NCBI RefSeq assembly: GCF_001640025.1
Contig: NC_031672.1
Coordinates: 4,154,001-4,218,000, forward strand
Direction: 5' to 3'
DNA: 64,000 nt
From: Sugiyamaella lignohabitans
Taxonomy: Eukaryota > Ascomycota > Dipodascomycetes > Dipodascales > Trichomonascaceae
Positions 8,897-21,012 of the stretch are shown here, one piece after another. The notes under the pieces were generated by a model. The model made no database searches. It had not been told where the DNA came from and saw only the letters and a program-made list of their open reading frames with translations. The translations under genes were made by a program, and so were the position numbers. Numbering within the stretch: position 1 is the first letter of the stretch; the number at the start of each line of letters is the position of its first letter.

Positions 8897-11218
8897 TTAG
8901 AATTGAGCTACATCTATAATTTTAGAGCCCGAGATTATTCCTGTAGTGGCTATGATAATGTTGGTATTAACAGTGTCTTTAGCAGCGACGAGCCGAAGGT
9001 CGGCTATTTCGCCATATGTGATACCTCCAAGATAAAACACAAGTGTAGTGGGTTTGTCATGACCAGGAGTATTTCGAGTCAAGATCTTGCGAACTTTCGC
9101 CTCCCGGAGTTGCGATTCACTACGTTGAACATCTTCGACTAGGTTTCCTGGAACGTGGCTGATAATGTCTTCAGCTCCCTTCCATCCTGTAGACAGAGTC
9201 GAGGCATAGGCATTAGCATAATTAGTTGCGGTGGTGACGTTTGGAAGCAGACGCCGTGGTTTAATAACGGCCCGTTTGTCAATGACGCATTGCACTAGTC
9301 GTACACTTAGTGGAGCATAGCCGGAATATGCTGTTGAAACATCATTTGGACTGTCATCGACTTGGTCTACTATGAGGTTAAGAGATTTGCGAAGGGTCGG
9401 AAAGTTGTTTGGTATTGAGGGAGAGCGTGCAAATACCAGGCCTAGCTTTTCAAGTTTGGACAATGTTAAAATATGTTTGTAGCCATAAGTCTGCACTATC
9501 TGGTGCTTAAGGGCTATCAGCTGCTTTTCTTTAATTCCACCTTTGCAAAGGCACTCTAATGATAATAATCGCAGCACCATTGACAATGATGAACTGCGAT
9601 TGATCAAATCTTCAATCATTAGAAGAAGTGTGTTAGTGTCCAGCGACTCCGCTACAATATTCTGTTGTACTTCAAGCCACTTATTAAACTCTTCATCTTG
9701 AACTTTACTCATCAAGTTCTCGGCCAGTGCCGTGTGAAAGCGAAGAGACTGGTGAAGATGTTGTAGGCCTCCTACTTTAGAAACAAACTGTTTGATTTCA
9801 GATACAGTATTTGCATCATGTCGAGTCTCATAATCAGCCTGGAGTTGGCGGGCTACCTTATTAAGGGAATTGCCTACTAATGCAAAATTGATGTCTTTAA
9901 TTGTATTGAATAATGTATCATGCTCCGAATATAGTGATGCTCGTTTGGTCCCAGTCGCACTTAGATGGGCAGCGGGCAATGAAGAGGATGCCTGGTTGCT
10001 GCCTTCATCTTGGCTGTGCTGATCTTGCTTTTGAGAGGGGCCCTGGACAATATTTGTGGGTAAATCTACTTGGCCCGTCTCGGATAGCTTGTAAAACTCA
10101 TCCACTAATCCATGGTATGTCAGCTGGGTTAGAAGAGGTGTCACCAAATCAGTCTTACGATCAATGATGACTAGATGGTCTATATGCGTACCAACAAAAA
10201 TGTTGGAGAATTTATGAGAGAAAACAGTACCTGCTATACCGTCTGCAGTAAATTGTGAATTGGAGAAATCTGTACCATTAGTCCCATTGCCATTATGGCC
10301 ATTACTGTTGCCCGAGCCAACTGTACCGCTGCCAACCTTTATGCTACCCAAAAAATTACCACTGGTGCCATTATTTCGATTGATAGTAGCAGCATCTTGA
10401 GCTAGCTCTGTTCTTTTGTCCAGTCGCTTGTCAAGCAGAATATCAGCGAGAATCCTGGCTGCATCGCCTTTGCCAGTTATTCTGCCAATAAGTCCATACC
10501 GTTCTTGTAGACTTTGAATGGCCTGAGCTGACCGGTGGATAGCTGATGGGATTCCATCAAGATAGGTTTCTTCAAACCCAGCACTTTGTAGGTTTAATGA
10601 CAAAATATCCTCATCTATTGGCAGAAAATGCACGGGCCAGCTGTGGATGTTAACATCACCTAGCACTCTAGCCTCTTCAAGGACAAGTGAAAAAGCTAGG
10701 GTTTTATCTGGCACGCATATAATATGAAGAGATGTCGTACTCGGTTTATGAACACCCTTTGCTTCTCTACTTGGGCTCAATGTTGCTGAAGCAGCAGGCC
10801 CTGATCCCTCTACAAGTTGACCATCTTCGGCACTGACAGCTGTGCCGAGAATTGACTCTACATGCTGAGCCACAAGAAAAGATTGCTCAATTGCTGTGCT
10901 TGTCAAATAAACAACACTCTTCCTTCGTCTGTCGGCAGGGTCAATCTTGTTCTCACCCCCTTGAAGCCAATATATCCTCTCCACGCCGTGATCCTTAAGC
11001 GAGCTTGAATTCGGCAGCACCACATTCACTATTGTCGTCAGGCTCCTATCCAGAATAAGGATCTTACTACTCGGTCGAATCGAGTCTAGGATTGTAAAAA
11101 GGGCCTCCAATGCCTCTTGCTTGAGAGACGAGATATCCATTCTCTTGCCTATTTCGCTATAATCAAGTGCAGACTGTCTCCAATTTAATACAGGTAATAC
11201 TGTACTGTATAGCAGCAT
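8897..11218 (-). CDS. VPS33: vacuolar sorting SM protein Vps33 (HOPS/CORVET)
   Basis: A 773-residue Sec1/Munc18 family protein. Evidence: the N-terminal KILILDRSLTTIVNVVLPNSSSLKDHGV, ERIYWLQGG, the SM hallmark HLVIIDRKTDLVTPLLTQL with TYHGLVDEFY, and the C-terminal GGITYGEIADLRLVA and ATTGIISG. These are typical of Vps33 rather than Sly1 or Sec1. Vps33 binds SNAREs as part of HOPS/CORVET and drives fusion at endosomes and the vacuole. It is somewhat longer than the S. cerevisiae protein because of a Gly/Asn/Ser-rich insert (GSGTVGSGNSNGHNGNGTNG, about 10255-10370), which is probably a surface loop. An internal methionine (MDISSLKQEA) about 27 residues in could be the true start. The gene converges on UBA3 with 140 bp between stops. 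Confidence 0.93.
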   Translation of the reverse strand: MLLYSTVLPVLNWRQSALDYSEIGKRMDISSLKQEALEALFTILDSIRPSSKILILDRSLTTIVNVVLPNSSSLKDHGVERIYWLQGGENKIDPADRRRKSVVYLTSTAIEQSFLVAQHVESILGTAVSAEDGQLVEGSGPAASATLSPSREAKGVHKPSTTSLHIICVPDKTLAFSLVLEEARVLGDVNIHSWPVHFLPIDEDILSLNLQSAGFEETYLDGIPSAIHRSAQAIQSLQERYGLIGRITGKGDAARILADILLDKRLDKRTELAQDAATINRNNGTSGNFLGSIKVGSGTVGSGNSNGHNGNGTNGTDFSNSQFTADGIAGTVFSHKFSNIFVGTHIDHLVIIDRKTDLVTPLLTQLTYHGLVDEFYKLSETGQVDLPTNIVQGPSQKQDQHSQDEGSNQASSSLPAAHLSATGTKRASLYSEHDTLFNTIKDINFALVGNSLNKVARQLQADYETRHDANTVSEIKQFVSKVGGLQHLHQSLRFHTALAENLMSKVQDEEFNKWLEVQQNIVAESLDTNTLLLMIEDLINRSSSLSMVLRLLSLECLCKGGIKEKQLIALKHQIVQTYGYKHILTLSKLEKLGLVFARSPSIPNNFPTLRKSLNLIVDQVDDSPNDVSTAYSGYAPLSVRLVQCVIDKRAVIKPRRLLPNVTTATNYANAYASTLSTGWKGAEDIISHVPGNLVEDVQRSESQLREAKVRKILTRNTPGHDKPTTLVFYLGGITYGEIADLRLVAAKDTVNTNIIIATTGIISGSKIIDVAQF

Positions 11219-11790
11219 CAGCAGATGCGGCTGTAATCGGCAGGGTCCAACGTCCCTGAATTGAACTGCGGGGTTGTCACTCCAGTGAGTGAATAATCGG
11301 TTTGAATTCTCAGATATTTTTAGAGTTCTTTGGTTGAATTTCAGCTGCTCTCAGAATATCCCACATTACGGTTTAATCAGTTGTATATTATAGTGTCACG
11401 AACTGGTACCGAGTTATATATAAGATATACACGAAGACCCGATTTCATTTCTCTCTTGGTGAGATGGGTTCATTGCTCCTACAATGAGCACACTCTCAAG
11501 GTTCCCTTCGAATTGTATGAAACGGTATCCGTAAGAGCATTTATAGATATTTATAATTTAGTAGCACTCTATTAATTCCAAGTTCAATCAACGATAACTA
11601 CAACAAATATCTAAACATTTTACTTTATATTTCACAGGAACTAATCTCCAGGGCTGTGCCCCAGCCACCATTGGCTATTCCCATACACCTCAAAAAGTCA
11701 AGGAAGCAGATATATTGTGCTAGGTCTTAAATAATGTGGAGTAAACCCATTTTTGAGTTCCTATCCATGCAAGTCAGGCTCAGGAGCAGT
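11219..11790. other. spacer between VPS33 start and COX9 stop
   Basis: 572 bp, promoter side of VPS33. At about 11648-11674 the sequence CCAGGGCTGTGCCCCAGCCACC resembles the core of the GC hairpin repeat in reverse orientation (compare TCTGGGGC...GCCCCAGCCGCC) and is probably a decayed copy. Nothing else recognised. Confidence 0.45.
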
Positions 11791-12570
11791 TTACTCCTTG
11801 GACTTGGCGTTCTGGACGTACCAGGCGTCACGGACCTCGTTTCTGGGGAGGTGGAATTTGTACCACCAGAGAGATGAGAAAATACCTCCGAGGGCTGTTA
11901 TTTGTTAGTTAAATTGTTCCACAGCTAGACTAGTATCTTGACGCTTCACTCCAGTTCAAGGTCACGGATACTGAACAGTTCGATAAGAGTCTACCTAATC
12001 TTCAGCCCTTCGCATAACACAATCTCGAACCACTAGACCACAGTTTTAATCTTATTTATCACAAGAAATTCAACCAGGTAATATTTCTAAGTTGGTTTAC
12101 GATTCATTGCTCATACGCTAGGCCTATCATCTCAAATAGTGTCACTCAGTTGAACGATCCAGTTATTCTAAATCTGAAATTCAAGGTCCTGTCTAGATTT
12201 CTACCAACCAGTTCCAGATTTGTTCCCAAATAATTGGTAAATTCACTTACCGAAACCTGCAATTGTTAGTTTCTATTTCCATGCTATAATTGACTCTTGC
12301 GACTGTGAACCTCGTCTCCAACTCTACATTCAAAATGAATTACACTCTGAATATAAAGTTATCAACTACAGAACCTTTCGGGTTATACGTCAATCGAACT
12401 TCTGTCTCTTGACAGCACGTTCGCGACGATAGCAGGACATATCCAGCTCTGGAGGAAGGTACACTTGCACCCATCCACATGTATATTTACTTACCGACAG
12501 TGATGTCAGTGATGATTCTTCTCTTGAGAGCACCGGTGATGGGCTTGATGGCAGCGTTAGAAACAGGCAT
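11791..12570 (-). CDS. COX9: cytochrome c oxidase subunit VIIa (Cox9), three exons with a 6-nt microexon
   Basis: Reconstructed from splice signals: exon 1 at 12495-12570, exon 2 at 12251-12256 (six bases, GTTTCG in sense), exon 3 at 11791-11894, total 186 nt, 61 residues. Exon 1 gives MPVSNAAIKPITGALKRRII and TDITV. Joining through the microexon gives VGFALGGIFSSLWWYKFH, which matches the Cox9 pattern of a PITG-KRR start and a single membrane helix beginning GF-LGG. Without the six bases the Gly-Phe is lost, although the frame is kept. Both introns begin GTAAGT or GTAAG and end with CTAAC...CAG (ACTAACAATTGCAG; ACTAACAAATAACAG). The product is a small inner-membrane subunit of respiratory complex IV. 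It shares a divergent promoter with COX8. Confidence 0.9.
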
Positions 12571-13007
12571 TATTGTCAATGATAATCTGTGATGAATGAA
12601 CTGTCAGGTCAGATTCCAATACAAAGCAGACCACATATTTTCAAATTTCGTTCTCAACTCTCACCAGGGCTCGAGGATCAAACCCTTACCCATGAACGTA
12701 TACCTTACAACAGCCAATCAACGCGCCGCTATCAAATGTGTAAACGGATATCGATCAGCCCATTTCATTAACTCCCAACTGCCAGCCGACGCACCCAAAA
12801 CACACCACGCGGCTAGAAATTTCAGTGCGTAAACTTTTCTTTCTTGTAATACTAGTGGTTGAAATTTGACTCGAACTGTAGCTGTTATTTCATTTTCAGT
12901 CTGACAACTTATTTACAACAAAGTCGACGAATTTTCCCGATTTGTTTGTTTTCTTGTTTCCCTGCAATTGCAATTGAGACCGTCTAGTTCGACTATATTC
13001 ATTCAAA
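12571..13007. promoter_or_regulatory. bidirectional COX9/COX8 promoter with a CCAAT box
   Basis: 437 bp between the start codons of two divergent complex IV subunit genes. CCAATCA at 12714-12720 fits the core of the HAP2/3/4/5 (CBF) site, which activates respiratory genes in yeasts. Sequence match plus context; binding is inferred. GC content rises near this box (AACGCGCCGC). Confidence 0.6.
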
Positions 13008-13519
13008 ATGATTTCCAGATTAAGTCAACGTACTGCTACTTCTGTCGCTCGTCGTGGTTTCTCTACCTCGACTATCGCTCGTAGTCACGGTCCTGAGGGT
13101 CCTTACAACAACCTTCCTTTCAAGGTTCACGGACGTAAATATGTTCCTTACTGGGCTTTACACTGGGGTTATTTCTGTATGTTTTAACTTTTTTTTTTTC
13201 CTTTCTTTTCATTATGGTCTGACGGCACAGATTTTGCTTGTACTATGTGTATATAGTGCCATTTTCACCCTGTCAACACAGGGTCAACTTGTTGTTGAAT
13301 ACCGTCGGCTGGCTGGCCAGTGAGCTATATGAGATGATTTTGCGATCCAATGTATTTGTCATAACTTGACAAGTGTATTGGTGAATAAGTTTCAGTGACC
13401 GTCAGACTCTAAATCAACACATTATCCTAAATACTAACAATAGTCTAGTTGTCGGTTTGGGCGCTCCCTTTGCCATCTGCTACTACCAACTCAAGAAGTC
13501 TGGCTCTCTTGACCAGTAA
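13008..13519 (+). CDS. COX8: cytochrome c oxidase subunit VIIc (Cox8)
   Basis: Two exons, 13008-13176 and 13449-13519, 79 residues. The N-terminal arginine/serine/threonine-rich 25-30 residues look like a mitochondrial targeting peptide (SRLSQRTATSVARRGFSTS). The mature part contains NLPFKVHGRKYVPYWALHWGYF, then across the splice FVGLGAPFAICYYQLKKSGS, the Cox8 membrane helix and LKKSG ending. The intron starts GTATGT and has a perfect TACTAAC (13432-13438). The first AG after it (13442-13443) lies only six bases from the branch A and would create an immediate stop. The next AG (13447-13448), eleven bases away, restores the frame, so I chose it. The protein is an inner-membrane subunit of complex IV. 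Confidence 0.92.
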
Positions 13520-14530
13520 ATGGTAGATGGGTCTTTATTAGTGCTTTGAACAGCGCTACTGTACTTTTGACTGCATCCATCCATCATCCATCTCATTCTA
13601 ATGGACCCATATTGGTTTGTCTAAAAATCAGGTGATTGTAGCAAGCTCGCCTGGGTAGATTATTTATAAACGATAATAAATAAAAAAAAGACATTTTCTC
13701 AATGGTTTCGTGTTGCAGTGATGCCTTGCAAGCACTGGTGCTTATCCAGCGAGCCGCTATGTAAGCTGATTTGAAGTGTCTATATCGGTGAACTTCGATT
13801 TAAGACTCTTAAGGATAAACAGTATATAGCACGAGGTGGTGTTAATGGGACTTTGGCTCCTTAATAATTATTCAGTAAGAGCTTCTTATATGGCCTATCA
13901 TTACTTTGTGTATTATAGTACTTGAAGACAGTTTCGTTAAAGGGCAGATTTAAAAACCAAAAAACGTTAACCAATTAAATCAAACAAGAAAGGAGAAAGG
14001 TCTTAAGAATTCAGTGAACTTGAAATTAAGTTTCTCGGAAACACATTCTGGCTCATCATCTAACTATAAGTACCATGCAGCTGCAACTGCATCTAGCACG
14101 CAGGGTCCAATTCTAGAAAGATTCTCGATTAATTTAACTTCCGACTTGTCTATGCAAGTCAAGCCAGGAAAAAAGAGTCCTCGAATAGGAGCTATTTATC
14201 TGTTTGGGAATATATCCTTGAGAAACCTAGGTTCAGGCGGCGGCGGCCCAAACCCCGTAGCCCTCCTCGATCCCTCCGCTCCCTCTCAAGTGGTCTCTAA
14301 TTATTATTTAATGCTATTTGCTTAAATTGTAAATTTGAATACTTTATCTCCTCCTCGGTTCTATATGGATCTCCTCGACAATTGCAAAACCGATTTCTGA
14401 AGACATGTTCGGTCTGATGGAAGCCCTCGTAAGGAAATGCACGGCTGTCTATCTCATGTTGAAATGCACTCCAGATGAGAACATCAGCTCGTCAACGTCA
14501 ACGTCACTTCCATAGTCCAGAGAATGCGAG
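13520..14530. other. intergenic, about 1 kb
   Basis: Between COX8 and CSN4. A GC-rich block at 14233-14290 (GGCGGCGGCCC, AACCCCGTAGCCCTCCTCGA) looks like a decayed forward copy of the GC hairpin repeat followed by its CTC-rich tail. A 100-codon open frame at 14014-14325 runs through this block, has no start and no recognisable product, and is not called as a gene. Confidence 0.4.
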
Positions 14531-15757
14531 ATGAACTCCAAAATTGACGAAATTGCAAGTTCCGTGGCATCACAAGATGACAAATTTGTTGGGTTTATTG
14601 GTGTCATTGAGTCAATTGAACCGATAGAGGCCAATGAAGCCAAGCTTCAGCAGTTCATAACTAAGATGTTGTCGCTTAGCTACGGAGGCATGAACGCTGT
14701 GTTTGAGCAGCTTCTCAAACATATTCAACCAGCGGATGAATCCTCATTCTCCACACTAGAAGAATCAATACTCAGGTTCATTCTGACCTCAATTGAGCCT
14801 TTGATTCTCTCGTTTTATTCAACAGATCAGAAAGCTCGGAGCCGTCTGGCTGATATTTACCAGAATAATGGCATGTACACCAAAGCAGCCAGTGTTCTTC
14901 AGGAAAGACTGTCTATAATTGCTTCGTCTTCCACTGCCTCTGCAAAAAATGAAAATGAGAATGAAAAGTTTGAGCTTTATGTTAGAATTATGCGAAATTA
15001 TCTAGAGGCAGACCAACCAGAGAATGCCAGCACCTTCCTTAGCAAAGCTCAGTATCTACGTCCACAATTAGAGTCTCGAAATGAGATCACCGATATCCAT
15101 TTTCAACTGTCGCAGGCTCGAATTCTTGATTCAACTAGAAAATTTCTCGATGCTGCTAATAGATACTACAATGTCTCGAAGGAATCACTTGTAGACGAAG
15201 CTGACAGACTGGCATGTCTTGGGCAGGCCGTTTCCTGTTCTATTCTCGGTTCAGCTGGTCCTATCAGGTCCCAGATCTTACATCGTCTCTATAACGATGA
15301 GCGATCTAGACAGCTTGACAGCTTTTCTATCCTTGAAAAGGTATATCTTGATAGACTATTACTTCCCAGTGATGTCGAAGAGTTTGCAAGATCCCTTCAA
15401 CCACATCAGATGGCTATGCTTGCTGACGGAACCACTGTTTTAACTCGTGCTGTAAACGAGCACAATGTACTATCGGTCTCAAAAATCTATAAGAACATCG
15501 GGATTCAACAGCTTTCACAGATTCTTGATCTCGCCCCTGCCAAAGTCGAACAATATACAGCTTCCATGATTAGCCAAAACAGATTGGCAGCACAGATCGA
15601 CCAGATCGATGGATTCATTTATTTCACGGGTTCACCAACCGAATCTGACCCTGTTAAACGATCTGATGACCGACTCCAAGACGTTCTCTCCCTTCTTGAT
15701 GATGTCGCATTGAAAATTCAAAAACAGCAAAAGCTGGCCCTTGGTGCTACCAACTAG
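14531..15757 (+). CDS. CSN4: COP9 signalosome subunit 4 (Csn4)
   Basis: A 408-residue protein made of an N-terminal helical repeat region (RLADIYQNNGMYTKAASVLQERL; ENASTFLSKAQYL) and a C-terminal PCI winged-helix domain. The diagnostic stretch is LADGTTVLTRAVNEHNVLSVSK followed by IYKNIGIQQLSQILDL, SMISQNRLAAQIDQIDGFIYF and a final coiled helix, as in CSN4 of other eukaryotes (ADGSSILDRAVIEHNLL type). CSN removes NEDD8 from cullins and so controls SCF ligases. Conventional CSN4 is missing or unrecognisable in Saccharomyces, so its presence here separates this species from that clade. The subunit is of usual length. A Csn7 gene lies 25 kb away. Confidence 0.9.
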   Translation: MNSKIDEIASSVASQDDKFVGFIGVIESIEPIEANEAKLQQFITKMLSLSYGGMNAVFEQLLKHIQPADESSFSTLEESILRFILTSIEPLILSFYSTDQKARSRLADIYQNNGMYTKAASVLQERLSIIASSSTASAKNENENEKFELYVRIMRNYLEADQPENASTFLSKAQYLRPQLESRNEITDIHFQLSQARILDSTRKFLDAANRYYNVSKESLVDEADRLACLGQAVSCSILGSAGPIRSQILHRLYNDERSRQLDSFSILEKVYLDRLLLPSDVEEFARSLQPHQMAMLADGTTVLTRAVNEHNVLSVSKIYKNIGIQQLSQILDLAPAKVEQYTASMISQNRLAAQIDQIDGFIYFTGSPTESDPVKRSDDRLQDVLSLLDDVALKIQKQQKLALGATN

Positions 15758-16446
15758 CTTCAATTATTTATTAATTATTTATTTCTACTAGCGTGAACAC
15801 TATCTCAAGGAATTGGAGACCTGATATAGATCGCGATACCTTTTCTTCGTGAGTTCTATTTGTACAAAAGGGCGATAAATCAAATTCTATGAGCCTGAGA
15901 TGGGCCAGCCCTGTCGCCCTGGGGTGCCAGGTCTCCTACCCCTGAATATTGTTTAATCGAGAATTGAAAACCTAACATCCAAAATTCACTATTTATGCGA
16001 GGAATTTTTCATGTCAGTGGTTTTTCCTTTCTTCACAGCATCAACTATTTTGGTAAGTGAAAAGAATATGGAAAATATGGAATTAAACAGCCGGTCGAAA
16101 GCTTAGATGATGATAACCTTACTCAGCTCACTCAGAGAATTTATCATGCTGATAAAAACCCTATCCAACATTCAAACCATCTGATTTCTTTGCTTTCGAT
16201 CAGCCATAGTGTTGAATTCCCGTTCGGTTGATTTATTGGGATATCATAAACTAACTGGCTATAGCTTTACATATAGTTTACGATCTGATATAGATATATA
16301 TTTATTTCTTCTAGAAACTATAAATAAATGTTGACAAGTTGATTAGCTAGCGAGATATCAAACAGTTGTTGTCTGAGCACTCTATTATAATAGCCAGACT
16401 GGAAAAACATGATAAATAGAAAGAGCACCAAGTAAAAGGAAGGTTC
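15758..16446. other. convergent spacer between CSN4 and the POC4-like gene
   Basis: 689 bp, AT-rich. A short GC-rich piece at about 15903-15945 (GCCAGCCCTGTCGCCCTGGG) could be a very decayed repeat copy. No gene seen. Confidence 0.35.
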
Positions 16447-16833
16447 CTACGCTACTCGTTCAATATTTTGGCCCACAAACTTCAAGATTGTGAAGGCATC
16501 TCCTGTGCCATCAGAGCTTCCTAGCGATGAACCAACCAAAGCTGGTCTGCCGAACTTCTTAACTAAGGCTTGTGCTAATCGTTCTGCATTCTCAATTGAT
16601 GATTCAGACTGAAACAGACGAGACATCCGAATTGTTTGCTTGTTATCAAGACCATAGGCTGGTAGAGCATAGACTAGACTGCCCAGCTGACCAGGGCCAG
16701 CTTGTGAGCCGGAGACATAGAGTGTGATTTGAGCTTTCTCAGAAGCTCCTTCTGCAGGTACTGTCAAGTGACAGTATACAGGGTCACCAAAGGACGAGCT
16801 CAATTGCTCTGTAATCACACGAACAGCGGACAT
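16447..16833 (-). CDS. proteasome assembly chaperone 4-like protein (Poc4/Pba4)
   Basis: The chosen start (ATG at 16831-16833, MSAVRVITEQLSS) gives 128 residues. A longer frame runs upstream to an ATG at 16884, but those 17 residues look like leader sequence. The protein is a small alpha/beta chaperone: YCHLTVPAEGASEKAQITLYVSGSQ, a helix with IENAERLAQALVKKFGRP, then ALVGSSLGSSDGTGDAFTILKF. This is the order of PAC4/Poc4, which with its partner (Irc25/PAC3) guides assembly of the proteasome alpha ring. PUP2, an alpha-ring subunit, is 3 kb away. The related Irc25/PAC3 cannot be fully excluded because both are short and divergent. Confidence 0.6.
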   Translation of the reverse strand: MSAVRVITEQLSSSFGDPVYCHLTVPAEGASEKAQITLYVSGSQAGPGQLGSLVYALPAYGLDNKQTIRMSRLFQSESSIENAERLAQALVKKFGRPALVGSSLGSSDGTGDAFTILKFVGQNIERVA

Positions 16834-19193
<2,360 letters not shown>

Positions 19194-19465
19194 ACCATTT
19201 ACCTCCTTTATGTACTTTTAATTTATTCATACACATTTCAAATTGCAAGTGATTAGTGGTATTAGTCTTGAAATCATTAAAGTATATCTTTACTTGATCC
19301 AAGTTGTATCTGGAATCACATAAGCGTTAACATTGAAAATACTAAAAAAACCAGTTCTCACAGGAAGGATAGTAGAACTGACCTAGGACAGAGCCCTATT
19401 CAGCCTTATGAACGAATCCTTTCGAAAAGGAAAAAACTCAGAGAGATAAATACTTGATTGATACA

Positions 19466-20708
19466 TTACTCTAAGGGATCAGTGGCAGTGGCAGTTGCAG
19501 TCTCATCTGGACCAGCCTGTGCTTCTAGTTTTTCGACAACAGCGGCCATTTCCTGATCATTGTAGATCTTGAATCCATGCTCTTTAGTCACGCTTGACAA
19601 TTGTGCATTCTTGGAATCAAGTTTCTCCTCCATGACCTGCTTGAGCACTTTGAGTACAAGCAGTTCAGCCTCTTCCATGGTCAGTGACGAGTGGTACTCA
19701 TTCTGTAGCTCGGCCTGAGCGCCTTCACTTCCGCTACCAATGGCTTTGGCGTCGTATCTGTAAAATGTTCCTGTAGGCTCGGCGTGATATCTAAGGTGTT
19801 AGTATGGTTCTACGGCTCAGAAAAAAAAGTTCTAACAGCTGTCCTCTTCCCCAGGTTTTGTCCCAATTTGCTTCACAACCTCGGCATAGCCATTATTTGA
19901 GGCACAGCCCTAGCAGCTGGATAAATCACAATTTCACTTACAGTTGTGGGCCATCTTCATCAACACCAGCTATAAGTAAAGCTACACCGAAAGGTCTGGA
20001 CATGACTCGCTCCTCGCCATCAGCACCCTCACCGAATCGAAGAGCAAGATCGCACACAGATTGAGAAATGGACTCGACCTTCATGGGCTCATCGTAATTG
20101 AAAGAGTGATTAATAGCTTCGACACGTGCGTGGTCAATCATTGTTCTAGCATCAGCTGTGAGACCACTCATAGCACATCCAACATGCTTGTCTATCTCTA
20201 CGATTTTCTCAATGGAAGATGACTCGAGCAGCGATGAGGTCACTCTCTTTTCAACTCCAAGAACAACACCCTCTGATGTGGCGACTCCAATGGCGGTAGA
20301 ACCAAGCTGAATTTGTTAGTAAATCACCTTCTGGAAAACCACGTTTCCATTCACAATTACATTCACATGCTCCTCAGTCTCTCAGAAAAAACAATTCCAA
20401 TTGGAACTTGTAATCAACTGGGAACATGATTAATGTTCTGTCAGCAATCATGATACCCGTCAACTCTAATCGTTCCTAGGCTGCCATGAACGGACATCTC
20501 TTGCTCAATTAACCAACATAATTCTTCACATAGGTCTATTGAATAGCGGAATGTGATTAGAATTAGGAGAGACTTTATAAGAACAGTGTACATGGACACA
20601 GTGAGTGCTTACCTTGATAGCTTCTAGGGAGTACTCGACTTGGAATAGACGACCCTCAGGCGAGAAAGTGCTTACGCCACGATCATATTCACTTCGTGTG
20701 AGAAACAT
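19466..20708 (-). CDS. PUP2: proteasome subunit alpha-5 (Pup2)
   Basis: Three exons: 20613-20708, 19942-20306 and 19466-19790, 786 nt, 261 residues. The introns read GTAAGC...ACTAACAAATTCAG and GTAAG...ACTAACACCTTAG. Exon 1 is the complete alpha-subunit signature [19 protein letters not shown] then [13 protein letters not shown]. Exon 2 starts [21 protein letters not shown] and includes [19 protein letters not shown] and [21 protein letters not shown]. Exon 3 holds [19 protein letters not shown] and [14 protein letters not shown] sequence. It forms part of the outer ring of the 20S core and has no peptidase activity. The C-terminal tail is Ala/Thr-rich. A possible Rpn4 site lies upstream. Confidence 0.96.
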
Positions 20709-20791
20709 GTCGCTATATGTAATTGATTATGCTGGGTCCGTAAAATACAATTAATCCAGCAATGAGGGCTGCTTGTATTGGTAATAGTTTT

Positions 20792-20800
20792 GGTGGCAAG
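20792..20800 (+). promoter_or_regulatory. PACE-like Rpn4 site upstream of PUP2
   Basis: GGTGGCAAG about 85 bp upstream of the PUP2 start, one base from the canonical proteasome-associated control element GGTGGCAAA bound by Rpn4. Position in a proteasome gene promoter supports it; the last-base mismatch lowers confidence. Confidence 0.45.
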
Positions 20801-21012
20801 TGGAGGTGTGATGCGAGCTGCCTTGATGTTCTGAGGAGTCTAGTCGGTGAACCTGACAAGAACAGCCGTACTTAGTGATGTTGGAAAAACGACGCGCGTT
20901 AGCGGCATTCACTTAGGAAGCATTATATGCAGCTCGACCGCGCTATCATTTAATTTAAATCAAATAGTAAACAAACAGATTGGACAAGCACCTTTTCACC
21001 CACTCGAGGACA

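Noticed and set aside
14014..14325. Open frame of 103 codons before CSN4
   Set aside because: No ATG start and low complexity; its C-terminal part reads through a decayed GC repeat. No recognisable product.
16105..16155. Box C/D snoRNA-like motifs (GATGATGA ... CTGA)
   Set aside because: Boxes are only about 40 nt apart, with no terminal stem and no D'/C' pair; too short for a typical snoRNA.
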